A stretch of 42,185 nucleotides of DNA from Ideonella aquatica (GTDB taxonomy: Bacteria > Pseudomonadota > Gammaproteobacteria > Burkholderiales > Burkholderiaceae_C): NCBI RefSeq assembly GCF_018069755.1, contig NZ_JAGQDE010000031.1, positions 1-42,185 on the forward strand, given 5' to 3'. Shown here piece after piece: positions 42,179 to 42,185 of this stretch. Below the pieces are notes generated by a model, which did no database searches, had not been told where the DNA came from, and saw nothing but the letters and a program-made list of their open reading frames with translations. A program made the position numbers and the translations under genes. Within the stretch, counting starts at the first letter, position 1. Each line of letters begins with the position of its first letter.

Positions 42179-42185
42179 ATGGACA
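42179..42185 (+). CDS. possible start of a gene cut by the window end
   Basis: ATG at 42179 follows CGGAG by eight bases, a good ribosome-binding arrangement. Only two codons are inside the window, so the product cannot be judged. Confidence 0.3.

Overview
This is a high-GC window of about 42 kb with tightly packed genes, many stop/start overlaps of the ATGA or TGATG kind, and gene families typical of Burkholderiales. A membrane PuuD urate oxidase, a UraD-allantoate amidohydrolase fusion, chromosomal parA/parB separated by a small hydrolase, and REP-like intergenic repeats with a CCCCGAGGGG core suggest the Rubrivivax/Leptothrix/Ideonella side of that order. This is inference from gene content; there is no rRNA marker in the window. 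No tRNA, rRNA, CRISPR array, intact insertion sequence or prophage structural gene was seen.

Layout: (1) 197-4702, chromosome partition region: parA, an OmpA-like outer-membrane protein, argC (opposite strand), an RBBP9-type hydrolase and parB. (2) 4703-5182, a short AT-rich insert with one 90-residue orphan gene read from a promoter that is part of a near-perfect 30-bp palindrome. (3) 5183-6352, an MFS transporter. (4) 6668-11540, the prkA-yeaH-spoVR stress operon, then a secreted protein of unknown role. (5) 12633-20624, a urate catabolic locus. Leftward runs an overlapping operon of GntR regulator, allantoinase PuuE, UraD-AllC fusion and an M20 hydrolase. Rightward run UraH, PuuD and an NCS2 urate/xanthine permease. 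A 16-bp palindrome between the two arms is the likely operator. Together they would import urate and take it through 5-hydroxyisourate, OHCU and allantoin to allantoate and beyond.

(6) 20646-22036, an RluA-type pseudouridine synthase gene framed by two diverged copies of a ~200-bp element rich in TGTGGACAA motifs that resemble DnaA boxes. (7) 22293-24936, a five-gene rightward cluster of lower GC: a holin-like membrane protein, a cytoplasm-type N-acetylmuramoyl-L-alanine amidase with an SH3 domain, two lipoproteins and a 69-residue protein. It looks like a lysis-type or envelope module without any phage around it, and is the best candidate for an undescribed system. (8) 25025-28315, a DUF1428 protein and a gbsR-cydA-cydB operon for a short-Q-loop (CIO-type) cytochrome bd oxidase. 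(9) 28456-29955, a TIR-transmembrane-degenerate beta-propeller protein.

(10) 29981-32012, an ECF sigma factor gene flanked in one operon by two ChrR-like cupin genes. (11) 32148-33401, an SRPBCC protein and an alpha/beta hydrolase that appears to have lost the segment holding its catalytic Asp. (12) 33477-41950, a GntR-controlled acyl-CoA catabolic locus. Leftward run a ThDP enzyme, acyl-CoA dehydrogenase, SDR, APH-type kinase and AEC transporter. Rightward run an acyl-CoA ligase, GntR regulator and VOC protein. Two related palindromic operators lie in the divergent promoter region. The combination of ligase, SDR, kinase and acyl-CoA dehydrogenase recalls the ACAD10/11 and levulinate (Lva) logic for 4-hydroxyacyl-CoA breakdown. 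The window ends in non-coding sequence and the first bases of another gene.
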